Of a stretch of DNA of 64,000 nt, positions 1 to 11,301 are shown piece after piece. The notes under the pieces are model-generated. The model saw only the letters and a program-made list of their open reading frames with translations, was not told the origin of the DNA and did not search any database. Each line of letters begins with the position of its first letter. Position 1 is the stretch's first letter. The position numbers were made by a program, and so were the translations under genes. The DNA is from Lantana camara (Eukaryota; Streptophyta; Magnoliopsida; Lamiales; Verbenaceae), in the NCBI GenBank assembly GCA_037501455.1, contig CM074856.1:50311001-50375000 (forward strand), given 5' to 3'.

Positions 1-160
1 TATTTTCCCAAGCTTCCAACCGCCAACCGTAGGCTTTTCCACACACACTGCATGTTGACCTTGATAAATTTGGATTTTTCTGGTGCAACATTGAGATGTA
101 ACCCCAAAACCTAAGCCATTATCGTAGACTAGTTCCTTGAGAGTTGGGAGGAACCCCAAG

Positions 161-175
161 CCTGGGTTCGCCAGG
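161..175 (+). repeat. Perfect dyad cctgg-gttcg-ccagg in most monomers (example copy)
   Basis: Five-base arms around gttcg, about 150 bp after the HindIII site. Subtypes with gttcgtaagg, gttcgcaagg, cctaggttcg or cctcggttcg break one arm. The ggttcg core resembles part of an RNA polymerase III B box, but I see no convincing A box or tRNA fold, so only the symmetry is claimed. Confidence 0.75.
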
Positions 176-433
176 ATTGTACACAACCGCCCAAACGTGA
201 TGGAACAGGCTCCCCAAGGGTGTAGGGCAAGATAAGGGATGCTGATCTTCATTTTGGGCCAAAGGGAGGGGCATATCTATCGAGCGATCTCCGGTATCTA
301 TCACTAGATCCTCCATCAGAATGGCCGCTTTTAATTTTTTTTATATTTTCCCAAGCTTCCAACCGCCAACCGTAGGTTTTTCCACACACACTGCATGTTG
401 ATCTTCATAAATTTGGATTTTTCTGGTGCAACA

Positions 434-450
434 TTGGGGTGTAACCCCAA
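434..450 (+). repeat. Perfect dyad in most monomers: ttggggt-gta-accccaa (example copy)
   Basis: Seven-base arms around a three-base centre, giving a possible small hairpin or a symmetric protein site. It is intact in most monomers. Common variants (attgggatgtaacccc, attagggtgtaacccc) break one arm position only. It lies about 80 bp after the HindIII site. Confidence 0.85.
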
Positions 451-695
451 AACCCAAGCCATTATCGTAGACTAGTTCCTTGAGAGTTTGGAGGAACGCC
501 AAGCCTGGGTTCGTCAGGATTGCACACAACCGCCGAAACGTGATGGAACATGCTCCACAAGGGTGTAGGGCAAGATAAGGGACGCTGATCTTCATTTTGG
601 TCCAAAGGGAGGGGCATATCTATCGAGCGATCTCCGGTATCTATCACTAGATCCGCCATCAGAATGGCCATTTTTAATTTTTTTTATATTTTCCC

Positions 696-1037
696 AAGCT
701 TCCAAATGCTAACCGTAGGCTTTTCCACACACACCGCATGTTGATCTTGATAATTTTGGATTTTTCTAGTGTAACATTGGGGTGTAACCCCAAAACCCAA
801 GCCATTCTCGTAGACTAGTTCCTTGAAAGTTGGGAGGAACCCCAAGCCTGGGTTCGCCAGGATTGCTCAGAACCGCCCAAACGTGATGGAACAGGCTCCC
901 CAAGGGTGTAGGGCAAGATAAGGGACGCTGATCTTCATTTTGGGCCAAAGGGAGGGGCATATCTATCGGGCGATCGACGGTGTCTATCACTAGATCCTCC
1001 ATCAGAATGGTCGCTTTTAATTTTTTTTTATTTTCCC
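696..1037 (+). repeat. Chimeric monomer joining two HOR subtypes
   Basis: The 5' part (aaatgctaacc, caccgcatg, tagtgtaacatt, cattctcgtag, ttgctcagaacc, up to 874) is the second-position subtype of the HOR. The 3' part (from 968: gggcgatcgacgg, then atggtcgctttt and the longer T tract) is the third-position subtype. The switch lies between about 871 and 967. This explains why the HOR copy here is one monomer shorter than the matching one at 7,206-9,269. Confidence 0.82.
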
Positions 1038-1705
1038 AAGCTTCCAAATGCCAACCGTAGGCTTTTCCACACACACTGCATGTTGATCTTGATAAATTTG
1101 GATTTTTCTGGTGCAATATTGAGGTGTAACCCCAAAACCCAAGCCATTATCATAGACTACTTCCTTGAAAGTTGGGAGGAACCCCAAGCCTGGGTTCGCC
1201 AGGATTGCACACAACCGCCCAAACATGATGGAACAGGCTCCCCAAGGGTGTAGGGCAAGAGAAGGGACGATGATCTTCATTTTGGGCGAAATGCAGGGGC
1301 ATATCTATCGAGCGATCTCCGGTATCTATCAATAGATCCTCCATCAGAAAGGCCGCTTTTAATTTTTTTTATATTTTCCCAAGCTTCCAACCGCCAACCG
1401 TAGGCTTTTCCACACACACTGCATGTTGATCTTGATAAATTTGGATTTTTCTGGTGCAACATTAGGGTGTAACCCCAAAACCCAAGCCATTATCGTAGAC
1501 TAGTTCCTTGAGAGTTGGGATGAACCCCAAGCCTGGGTTCGACAGGATTGCACACAACCGCCCAAACGTGATGGAACAGGCTCCCCAAGGGTGTAGGGCA
1601 AGATAAGGGACACTGATCTTCATTTTGGGCCAAAGGGAGGGGCATATCTATTGTGCGATCGACGGTATCTATCACTAGATCCTCAATCAGAAAGGCAGCG
1701 TTTAA

Positions 1706-1724
1706 TTTTTTTTTTTTTTTTTTT
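1706..1724 (+). repeat. Expanded T tract, 19 T
   Basis: An uninterrupted run of 19 T replaces the usual run of about 8 T followed by atatttt. It marks the last monomer of the 5-monomer HOR. The HindIII site just after it is mutated (catgcc for aagctt). Confidence 0.9.
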
Positions 1725-3441
1725 CCCATGCCTCCAACCGCCAACCGTAGGCTTTTCCACACACACTGCATGTTGATCTTGATAAATTTGGATTTTTCTG
1801 GTGCAACATTGGGGTGTAACCCCAAAACCCAAGCCATTAACGTAGACTAGTTCCTTGAGAGTTGGGAGGAACCCCAAGCCTAGGTTCGCCAGGATTGCAC
1901 ACAACCGCCCAAACGTGATGGAACAGGCCCCCTAAGGGTGTAGGGCAAGATAAGGGACGCTGATCTTCATTTTGGGCCAAAGGGAGGGGCATATCTATCG
2001 AGCGATCTCCGGTATCTATCACTAGATCCTCCATCAGAATGGCCGTTTTTAATTTTTTTTATATTTTCCCAAGCTTCCAAATGCCAACCGTAGGCTCTTC
2101 CACACACACCGCATGTTGATCTTGATAAATTTGGATTTTTCTGGTGTAACATTGGGGTGTAACCCCAAAACCCAAGCCATTCTCGTAGACTAGTTCCTTG
2201 AAAGTTGGGAGGAACCCCAAGCCCGGGTTCGCCAGGATTGCTCAGAACCGCCCAAACGTGATGGAACAGGCTCCCCAAGGGTGTAGGGCAAGATAAGGGA
2301 CGCTGATCTTCATTTTGGGCCAAAGGGAGGGGCATATCTATCGAGCGATCTCCGGTATCTATCACTAGATCCTCCATCAGAATGGCAGATTTTAATTTTT
2401 TTTATATTTACCCAAGCTTCCAACCGCCAACCGTAAGCTTTTCCAGACACACTGCATGTTGATCTTGATAAATTTGGATTTTTCTGGTGCAACATTGGGG
2501 TGTAACCCCAAAACCCAAGTCATTATCATAGACTAGTTCCTTGAGAGTTGGGAGGAACCCCAAGCCTGGGTTCGTAAGGATTGCCCAGAACCGCCCAAAC
2601 GTGATGGAACAGGCTCCCCAAGGGTGTAGGGCAAGATAAGGGACGCTGATCTTCATTTTGGGCCAAAGGGAGGGACATATCTATCGGGCGATCGACGGTA
2701 TCTATCACTAGATCCTCCATCAGAATGGTCCCTTTTAATTTTTTTTTATTTTCCCAAGCTTCCAAATGCCAACCGTAGGCTTTTCCACACACACTGCATG
2801 TTGATCTTGATAAATTTGGATTTTTCTGGTGCAACATTGGGGTGTAACCCCAAAACCCAAGCCATTATCATAGACTACTTCCTTGAAAGTTGGGAGGAAC
2901 CCCAAGCCTGGGTTCGCCAGGATTGCACACAACCGCCCAAACATGATGGAACAGGCTCCCCAAGGGTGTAGGGCAAGAGAAGGGACGATGATCTTCATTT
3001 TGGGCCAAATGCAGGGGCATATCTATCGAGCGATCTCCGGTATCTATCAATAGATCCTCCATCAGAAAGGCCGCTTTTAATTTTTTTTATATTTTCCCAA
3101 GCTTCCAACCGCCAACCGTAGGCTTTTCCACACACACTGCATGTTGATCTTGATAAATTTGGATTTTTCTGGTGCAACATTGGGGTGTAACCCCAAAACC
3201 CAAGCCATTATCGTAGACTAGTTCCTTGAGAGTTGGGATGAACCCCAAGCCTGGGTTCGACAGGATTGCACACAACCGCCCAAACGTGATGGAACAGGCT
3301 CCCCAAGGGTGTAGGGCAAGATAAGGGACACTGATCTTCATTTTGGGCCAAAGGGAGGGGCATATCTATTGTGCGATCGACGGTATCTATCACTAGATCC
3401 TCAATCAAAAAGGCCGCTTTTAATTTTTTTTTTTTTTTTTT
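1725..3441 (+). repeat. 5-monomer HOR, second copy (1,717 bp)
   Basis: Five monomers in a fixed order: one with aggccccctaaggg; one with cattctcgtag and ttgctcagaacc; one with gggcgatcgacgg and tcgtaagg; one with tatcatagactacttcc and atgcaggggc; one with attgtgcgatcgacgg ending in 18 T. The next copy follows at a shift of 1,716-1,717 bp and agrees at nearly all diagnostic sites. Confidence 0.88.
3424..3441 (+). repeat. Expanded T tract, 18 T
   Basis: Counterpart of the 19-T run in the previous HOR copy, one base shorter. The interrupting A and TA of the usual tract are absent. Confidence 0.9.
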
Positions 3442-5155
3442 CCCAAGCTTCCAACCGCCAACCGTAGGCTTTTCCACACACACTGCATGTTGCTCTTGAT
3501 AAATTTGGATTTTTCTGGTGCAACATTGGTGTGTAACCCCAAAACCCAAGCCATTAACGTAGACTAGTTCCTTGAGAGTTGGGAGGAACCCCAAGCCTAG
3601 GTTCGCAAGGATTGCACACAACCGCCCAAACGTGATGGAACAGGCCCCCTAAGGGTGTAGAGCAAGATAAGGGACGCTGATCTTCATTTTGGGCCAAAGG
3701 GAGGGGCATATCTATCGAGCGATCTCCGGTATCTATCACTAGATCCTCCATCAGAATGGCCGCTGTTAATTTTTTTTATATTTTCCCAAGCTTCCAACCG
3801 CCAACCGTAGTTTATTCCACACACACTGCATGTTGATCTTGATAAATTTGGATTTTTCTGGTGCAACATTGGGATGTAACCCCAAAACCCAAGCCATTCT
3901 CGTAGACTAGTTCCTTGAGAGTTGGGAGGAACCCCAAGCCTAGGTTCGCCAGGATTGCTCAGAACCGCCCAAACGTGATGGAACAGGCTCCCCAAGGGTG
4001 TAGGGCAAGATAAGGGACGCTGATCTTCATTTTGGGCCAAAGGGAGGGGCATATCTATCGAGCGATCTCCGGTATCTATCACTAGATCCTCCATCAGAAT
4101 GGCCGATTTTAATTTTTTTTATATTTACCCAAGCTTCCAACCGCCAACCGTAAGCTTTTCCACACACACTGCATGTTGATCTTGATAAATTTGGATTTTT
4201 CTGGTGCAACATTGGGGTGTAACCCCAAAACCCAAGTCATTATCATAGACTAGTTCCTTGAGAGTTGGGAGGAACCCTAAGCCTGGGTTCGTAAGGATTG
4301 CAGACAACCGCCCAAACGTGATGGAACAGGCTCCCCAAGGGTGTAGGGCAAGATAAGGGACGCTGATCTTCATTTTGGGCCAAAGGGAGGGGTATATCTA
4401 TCGGGCGATCGACGGTATCTATCACTAGATCCTCCATCAGAATGGTCGCTTTTAATTTTTTTTATTTTCCCAAGCTTCCAAATGCCAACCGTAGGCTTTT
4501 CCACACACACTGCATGTTGATCTTGATAAATTTGGATTTTTCTGGTGCAATATTGGGGTGTAACCCCAAAACCCAAGCCATTATCATAGACTACTTCCTT
4601 GAAAGTTGGGAGGAACCCCAAGCCTGGGTTCGCCAGGATTGCACACAACCGCCCAAACATGATGGAACAGGCTCCCCAAGGGTGTAGGGCAAGAGAAGGG
4701 ACGATGATCTTCATTTTGGGCCAAATGCAGGGGCATATCTATCGAGCGATCTCCGGTATCTATCAATAGATCCTCCATCAGAGAGGCCGCTTTTAATTCT
4801 TTTTATATTTTCCCAAGCTTCCAACCGCCAACCGTAGGCTTTTCCACACACACTGCATGTTGATCTTGATAAATTTGGATTTTTCTGGTGCAACATTGGG
4901 GTGTAACCCCAAAACCCAAGCCATTATCGTAGACTAGTTCCTTGAGAGTTGGGATGAACCCCAAGCCTGGGTTCGACAGGATTGCACACAACCGCCCAAA
5001 CGTGATGGAACAGGCTCCCCAAGGGTGTAGGGCAAGATAAGGGACACGGATCTTCATTTTGGGCCAAAGGGAGGGGCATATCTATTGTGCGATCGACGGT
5101 ATCTATCACTAGATCCTCAATCAGAAAGGCCGCTTTTAATTTTTTTTTTTTTTTT
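3442..5155 (+). repeat. 5-monomer HOR, third copy (1,714 bp)
   Basis: Same monomer order as the copy before it. Small differences include cgctgttaat instead of the ttttaat form after the first monomer, and a 16-T tract at the end. Its first monomer has the aggccccctaaggg variant, and its fourth has tatcatagactacttcc. Confidence 0.88.
5140..5155 (+). repeat. Expanded T tract, 16 T
   Basis: Counterpart of the long T runs in the two previous HOR copies, now 16 T, again at the end of the monomer with attgtgcgatcgacgg. Confidence 0.9.
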
Positions 5156-6870
5156 CCCAAGCTTCCAACCGCCAACCGTAGGCTTTTCCACACACACTGC
5201 ATGTTGATCTTGATAAATTTGGATTTTTCTGGTGCAACATTGGGGTGTAACCCCAAAACCAAAGCCATTAACGTAGACTAGTTCCTTGAGAGTTGGGAGG
5301 AACCCCAAGCCTAGGTTCACCAGGATTGCACACAACCGCCCAAACGTGATGGAACAGGCCCCCTAAGGGTTTAGGGCAAGATAAGGGACGCTGATCTTCA
5401 TTTTGGGCCAAAGGGAGGGGCATATCTATCGAGCGATCTCCGGTATCTATCACTAGATCCTCCATCAGAATGGCCGCTGTTAATTTTTTTTATATTTTCC
5501 CAAGCTTCCAACCGCCAACCGTAGGCTACTCCACACACACTGCATGTTGATCTTGATAAATTTGGATTTTTCTGGTGCAACATTGGGATGTAACCCCAAA
5601 ACCCAAGCCATTATCGTAGACTAGTTCGTTGAGAGTTTGGAGGAACCCCAAGCCTGGGTTCGCCAAGATTGCTCAGAACCGCCCATACGTGATGGAACAG
5701 GCTCCCCAAGGGTGTAGGGCAAGATAAGAGACGCTGATCTTCATTTTGGGCCAAAGGGAGGGGCATATCTATCGAGCGATCTCCGGTATCTATCACTAGA
5801 TCCTCAATCAGAATGGCCGATTTTAATTTTTTTTATATTTACCCAAGCTTCCAACCGCCAACCGTAAGCTTTTCCACACACACTGCATGTTGATCTTGAT
5901 AAATTTGGATTTTTCTGGTGAAACATTGGGGAGTAACCCCAAAACCCAAGTCATTATCATAGACTAGTTCCTTGAGAGTTGGGAGGAACCCCAAGCCTGG
6001 GTTCGTAAGGATTGCACACAACCGCCCAAACGTGATGGAACAGGCTCCCCAAGGGTGTAGGGCAAGACAAGGGACGCTGATCTTCATTTTGGGCCAAAGG
6101 GAGGGGCATATCTATCGGGCGATCGACGGTATCTATCACTAGATCCTCCATCACAATGGCCGCTTTTAATTTTTTTTTATTTTCCCAAGCTTCCAAATGC
6201 CAACCGTAGTCTTTTCCACACACACTGCATGTTGATCTTGATAAATTTGGATTTTTCTGGTGCAATATTGGGGTGTAACCCCAAAACCCAAGCCATTATC
6301 ATAGACTACTTCCTTGAAAGTTGGGAGGAACCCCAAGCCTGGGTTCGTCAGGATTGCACACAACCGCCCAAACGTGATGGAACAGGCTCCCCAAGGGTGT
6401 AGGGCAAGAGAAGGGACGATGATCTTCATTTTGGGCCAAATGCAGGGGCATATCTATCAAGCGATCTCCGGTATCTATCAATAGATCCTCCATCAGAAAG
6501 GCCGCTTTTAATTTTTTTTATATTTTCCCAAGCTTCCAACCGCCAACCGTAGGCTTTTCCACACACACTGTATGTTGATCTTGATAAATTTAGATTTTTC
6601 TGGTGCAACATTGGGGTGTAACCCCAAAACCCAAGCCATTATCGTAGACTAGTTCCTTGAGAGTTGGGATGAACCCCAAGCCTGGGTTCGCCAGGATTGC
6701 ACACAACCGCCCAAACGTGATGGAACAGGCTCCCCAAGGGTGTAGGGCAAGATAAGGGATGCTGATCTTCATTTTGGGCCAAAGGGAGGGGCATATCTAT
6801 CGAGCGATCTCCGGTATCTAACACTAGATCCTCCATCAGAATGGCCGCTTTTAATTTTTTTTATATTTTT
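5156..6870 (+). repeat. 5-monomer HOR, fourth copy with a replaced last monomer (1,715 bp)
   Basis: The first four monomers follow the HOR order. The fifth (anchor near 6,772) lacks both the attgtgcgatcgacgg marker and the expanded T tract of its counterparts. It has atctatcgagcgatctccgg and an ordinary tttttttatattttt end instead, so this position was replaced by another subtype, by conversion or by an exchange within the monomer. Confidence 0.8.
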
Positions 6871-9269
6871 CCAAGCTTCCAATCGCCAACCGTAGCGTTT
6901 TCCACACACACTGCATGTTGATCTTGATAAATTTGATTTTCCTGTTGCAACATTGGGGTGTAACCCCAAAACCCAAGCCATTAACGTAGACAAGTTCCTT
7001 GAGAGTTGGGAGAAACCCCAAGCCTAGGTTCGCCAGGATTGCACACAACCTCCCAAACGTGATGGAACAGGCCCCCCAAGGGTGTAGGGCAAGATAAGGG
7101 ACGTTGATCTTCATTTTGGGCCAAAGGGAGGGGCATATCTATCGAGCGATTTCCGGTATCTATCACTAGATCCTCCATCAGAAAGGCCGCTGCTAATTTT
7201 TTTTATATTTTCCCAAGCTTCCAACCGCCAACCGTAGGCTTTTCCACACACACTGCATGTTGACCTTGATAAATTTGGATTTTTCTGGTGCAACATTGGG
7301 ATGTAATCCCAAAACCCAAGCCATTATCGTAGACTAGTTCCTTGAGAGTTGGGAGGAACCCCAAGCCTGGGTTCGCCAGGATTGTACACAACCGCCCAAA
7401 CGTGATGGAACAGGCTCCCCAAGGGTGTAGGGCAAGATAAGGGATGCTGATCTTCATTTTGGGCCAAAGGGAGGGGCATATCTATCGAGCGATCTCCGGT
7501 ATCTATCACTAGATCCTCCATCAGAATGGCCGCTTTTAATTTTTTTTATATTTTCCCAAGCTTCCAACCGCCAACCGTAGGTTTTTCCACACACACTGCA
7601 TGTTGATCTTCATAAATTTGGATTTTTCTGGTGCAACATTGGGGTGTAACCCCAAAACCCAAGCCATTATCGTAGACTAGTTCCTTGAGAGTTTGGAGGA
7701 ACGCCAAGCCTGGGTTCGTCAGGATTGCACACAACCGCCAAAACGTGATGGAACATGCTCCACAACGGTGTAGGGCAAGATAAGGGACGCTGATCTTCAT
7801 TTTGGGCCAAAGGGAGGGGCATATCTATCGAGCGATCTCCGGTATCTATCACTAGATCCTCCATCAGAATGGCCGCTTTTAATTTTTTTTTATATTTTCC
7901 CAAGCTTCCAAATGCCAACCGTAGGCTTTTCCACACACACCGCATGTTGATCTTGATAAATTTGGATTTTTCTGGTGTAACATTGGGGTGTAACCCCAAA
8001 ACCCAAGCCATTCTCGTAGACTAGTTCCTTGAAAGTTGGGAGGAACCCCAAGCCTGGGTTCGCCAGGATTGCTCAGAACCGCCCAAACGTGATGGAACAG
8101 GCTCCCCAAGGGTGTAGGGCAAGATAAGGGACTCTGATCTTCATTTTGGGCCAAAGGGAGGGGCATATCTATCGAGCGATCTCCGGTATCTATCACTAGA
8201 TCCTCCATCAGAATGGTCGATTTTAATTTTTTTTATATTTACCCAAGCTTCCAACCGCCAACCGTAAGCTTTTCCACACACATTGCATGTTGATCTTTAT
8301 AAATTTGGATTTTTCTGGTGCAACATTGGGGTGTAACCCCAAAACCCAAATCATTATCATAGACTAGTTCCTTGAGAGTTGGGAGGAACCCCAAGCCTGG
8401 GTTCGCAAGGATTGCACACAACCGCCCAAACGTGATGGAACAGGCTCCCCAAGGGTGTAGGGCAAGATAAGGGACGCTTATCTTCATTTTGGGCCAAAGG
8501 GAGGGGTATATCTATCGGGCGATCGACGGTATCTATCACTAGATCCTCCATCAGAATGGTCGCTTTTAATTTTTTTTTATTTTGCCGAGCTTCCAAATGC
8601 CAACCGTAGGCTTTTCCACACACACTGCATGTTGATCTTCATAAATTTGGATTTTTCTGGTGCAATATTGGGGTGTAACCCCAAAACCCAAGCCATTATC
8701 ATAGACTACTTCCTTGAAAGTTGGGAGGAACCCCAAGCCTGGGTTCGCCAGGATTGCACACAACCGCCCAAACATGATGGAACAGGCTCCCCAAGGGTGT
8801 AGGGCAAGAGAAGCGACGATGATCTTCATTTTGGGCCAAATGCAGGGGCATATCTATCGAGCGATCTCCGGTATCTATCAATAGATCCTCCATCAGAAAG
8901 GCCGCTTTTAATTTTTTTTATATTTTCCCAAGCTTCCAACCGCCAACCGTAGGCTTTTCCACACACACTGCATGTTGATCTTGATAAATTTGGATTTTTC
9001 TGGTGCAACATTGGGGTGTAACCCCAAAACCCAAGCCATTATCGTAGACTAGTTCCTCGAGAGTTGGGATGAACCCCAAGCCTGGGTTCGACCGGATTGC
9101 ACACAACCGCCCAAACGTGATGGAACAGGCTCCCCAAGGGTGTAGGGCAAGATAAGGGACACTGATCTTCATTTTGGGCCAAAGGGAGGGGCATATCTAT
9201 TGTGCGATCGACGGTATCTATCACTAGATCCTCAATCAGAAAGGCCGCTTTTAATTTTTTTTTTTTTTT
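6871..9269 (+). repeat. 7-monomer version of the first HOR (2,399 bp)
   Basis: The order is the 5-monomer HOR with two extra monomers placed after the first (about 7,215-7,900). The extra pair matches the pair at the left edge of the window (about 1-700), including the rare variants gtacacaaccgcc, cttcataaattt and aacatgctccac. The last four monomers are standard, and the unit ends with 15 T. This shows the HOR exists in at least 5-, 6- and 7-monomer lengths. Confidence 0.82.
9255..9269 (+). repeat. Expanded T tract, 15 T
   Basis: Fourth occurrence of the long T run, at the end of the 7-monomer version of the HOR. The steady change in length (19, 18, 16, 15) fits replication slippage in a pure homopolymer. 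Confidence 0.88.
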
Positions 9270-11301
9270 CCCAAGCTTCCAACCGCCAACCGTAGGCTTT
9301 TCCACACACACTGCTTGTTGATCTTGATAAATTTGGATTTTTCTGGTGCAACATTGGGGTGTAACCCCAAAACCCAAGCCATTAATGTAGACTAGTTCCT
9401 TGAGAGTTGGGAGGAACCCCAAGCCTAGGTTCGCCAGGATTGCAAACAACCGCCCAAACGTGATGGAACAGGCCCCCCAAGGGTGTAGGGCAAGATAAGG
9501 GACGCTGATCTTCATTTTGGGCCAAAGGGAGGGGCATATCTATCGAGCGATCTTCGGTATCTATCACTAGATCCTCCATCAGAATGGCCGCTGTTAATTT
9601 TTTTTATATTTTCCCAAGCTTCCAACCGCCAACCGTAGGCTATTCCACACACACTGCATGTTGATCTTGATAAATTTGGATTTTTCTGGTGCAGCATTGG
9701 GATGTAACCCCAAAACCCAAGCCATTATCGTAGACTAGTTCCTTGAGAGTTGGGAGGAACCCCAAGCCTGGGTTCGCCAGGATTGCACACAACCGCCCAA
9801 ACGTGAAGGGTGTAGGGCAAGATAAGGGACGCTGATCTTCATTTTGGGCCCAAGGGAGGGGCATATCTATCGAGCGATCTCCGGTATCTATCACTAGATC
9901 CTCCATCAGAATGGCCGCTTTTAATTTATTTTATATTTTCCCAAGCTTCCAACCGCCAACCGTAGGCTTTTCCACACACACTGCATGTTGATCTTGATAA
10001 ATTTGGATTTTTCTGGTGCAACATTGGGGTGTAACCCCAAAACCCAAGCCATTATCGTAGACTAGTTCCTTGAGAGTTGGGAGGAACCCCAAGCCTGGGT
10101 TCGCCAGGATTGCACACAACCGCCAAAACGTGATGGAACAGGCTCCACAAGGGTGTAGGGCAAGATAAGGGACGCTGATCTTCATTTTGGGCCAAAGGGA
10201 GGGGCATATCTATCGGGCGATCGACGGTATCTATCACTAGATCCTCCATCAGAATGGCCGCTTTTAATTTTTTTTATATTTTTCCAAGCTTCCAAATGCC
10301 AACCGTAGGCTTTTCCACACACACTGCATGTTGATCTTGATAAATTTGGATTTTTCTGGTGTAACATTGGGGTGTAACCCCAAAACCCAAGCCATTATCG
10401 TAGACTAGTTCCTTGAGAGTTGGGAGGAACCCCAAGCCTGGGTTCGCCAGGATTGTACAGAACCGCCCAAACGTGATGGAACAGGCTCCCCAAGGGTGTA
10501 GGGCAAGATAAGGGACGCTGATCTTCATTTTGGGCCAAAGGGAGGGGCATATCTATCGAGCGATCTCTGGTATCTATCACTAGATCCTCCATCAGAATGG
10601 CCGATTTTAATTTTTTTTATATTTTCCCAAGCTTCCAACCGCCAACCGTAGGCTTTTCCACACACACTGCATGTTGATTTTGATAAATTTGGATTTTTCT
10701 GGTGCAACATTGGGGTGTAACCCCAAAACCCAAGCCATTATCGTAGACTAGTTCCTTGAGAGTTGGGAGGAACCCCAAGCCTAGGTTCGCCAGGATTGCA
10801 CAGAACCGCCCAAACGTGATGGAACAGGCTCCCCATGGGTGTAGGGCAAGATAAGGACGCTGATCTTCATTTTGGGCCAAAGGGAGGGGCATATCTATCG
10901 AGCGATCTCCGGTATCTATCACTAGATCCTCCATCAGAATGGCCGATTTTAATTTTTTTTATATTTTCCCAAGCTTCCAACCGCCAACCGTAGGCTTTTC
11001 CACACACACTACATGTTGATCTTGATAAATTTGGATTTTTCTGGTGCAACATTGGGGTGTAACCACAAAACCCAAGCCATTATCATAGATTAGTTCCTTG
11101 AGAGTTGGGAGGAACCCCAAGCCTGGGTTCGCCAGGATTGCACAAAACCGCCCAAACATGATGGAACTGGCTCCCCAAGGGTGTAGGGCAAGATAAGGGA
11201 CGCTAATCTTCATTTTGGGCCAAAGGGAGGGGCTTATCTATCGAGCGATCTCCGGTATCTATCACTAGATCCTCCATCAGAATGGCTTCTTTTAATTTTT
11301 T
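9270..11301 (+). repeat. Mixed monomers without a clear HOR
   Basis: Six monomers between the 5-monomer HOR region and the next subtype set. One has a 16-bp deletion near 9,805. The others are fairly close to consensus, with scattered variants such as gtacagaaccg and a one-base loss in ataaggacg near 10,855. I see no repeating order at this scale. Confidence 0.7.
9801..9811 (+). other. 16-bp deletion within a monomer
   Basis: The usual acgtgatggaacaggctc stretch reads acgtgaaggg here: sixteen bases (tggaacaggctcccca, or the same shifted by one) are missing. One shared A sits at the join. The deletion shortens the array register from here on and is unique in the window. Confidence 0.9.

Larger units (their letters stand above)
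1..1724 (+). repeat. 5-monomer HOR, first copy (variant, incomplete at left)
   Basis: Five monomers ending at an expanded T tract. The last two (anchors near 1,280 and 1,624) are the subtypes that end every copy of this HOR: one with tatcatagactacttcc and atgcaggggc, then one with attgtgcgatcgacgg and a long T tract. The first two match the monomers at about 7,206-7,900 (shift 7,205 bp) rather than the opening monomers of the next copies. The third (696-1,037) is a chimera. Relative to the 7-monomer version at 6,871-9,269, this copy has lost one monomer. Confidence 0.8.

Noticed and set aside
161..175. CENP-B box or tRNA gene
   Set aside because: The only ttcg context (gttcgccaggattgc) does not fit the CENP-B core pattern, and no tRNA cloverleaf or A box could be built around ggttcg.
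434..450. Telomere-like ttgggg motif
   Set aside because: It occurs once per monomer inside a dyad and is never in tandem, so it is not telomeric repeat.
1277..1462. CxxC motif in the minus-strand frame (STCSVCGKAYGW), like half a zinc finger
   Set aside because: There is no second metal-binding pair at the right spacing, and the frame is part of the non-coding repeat.
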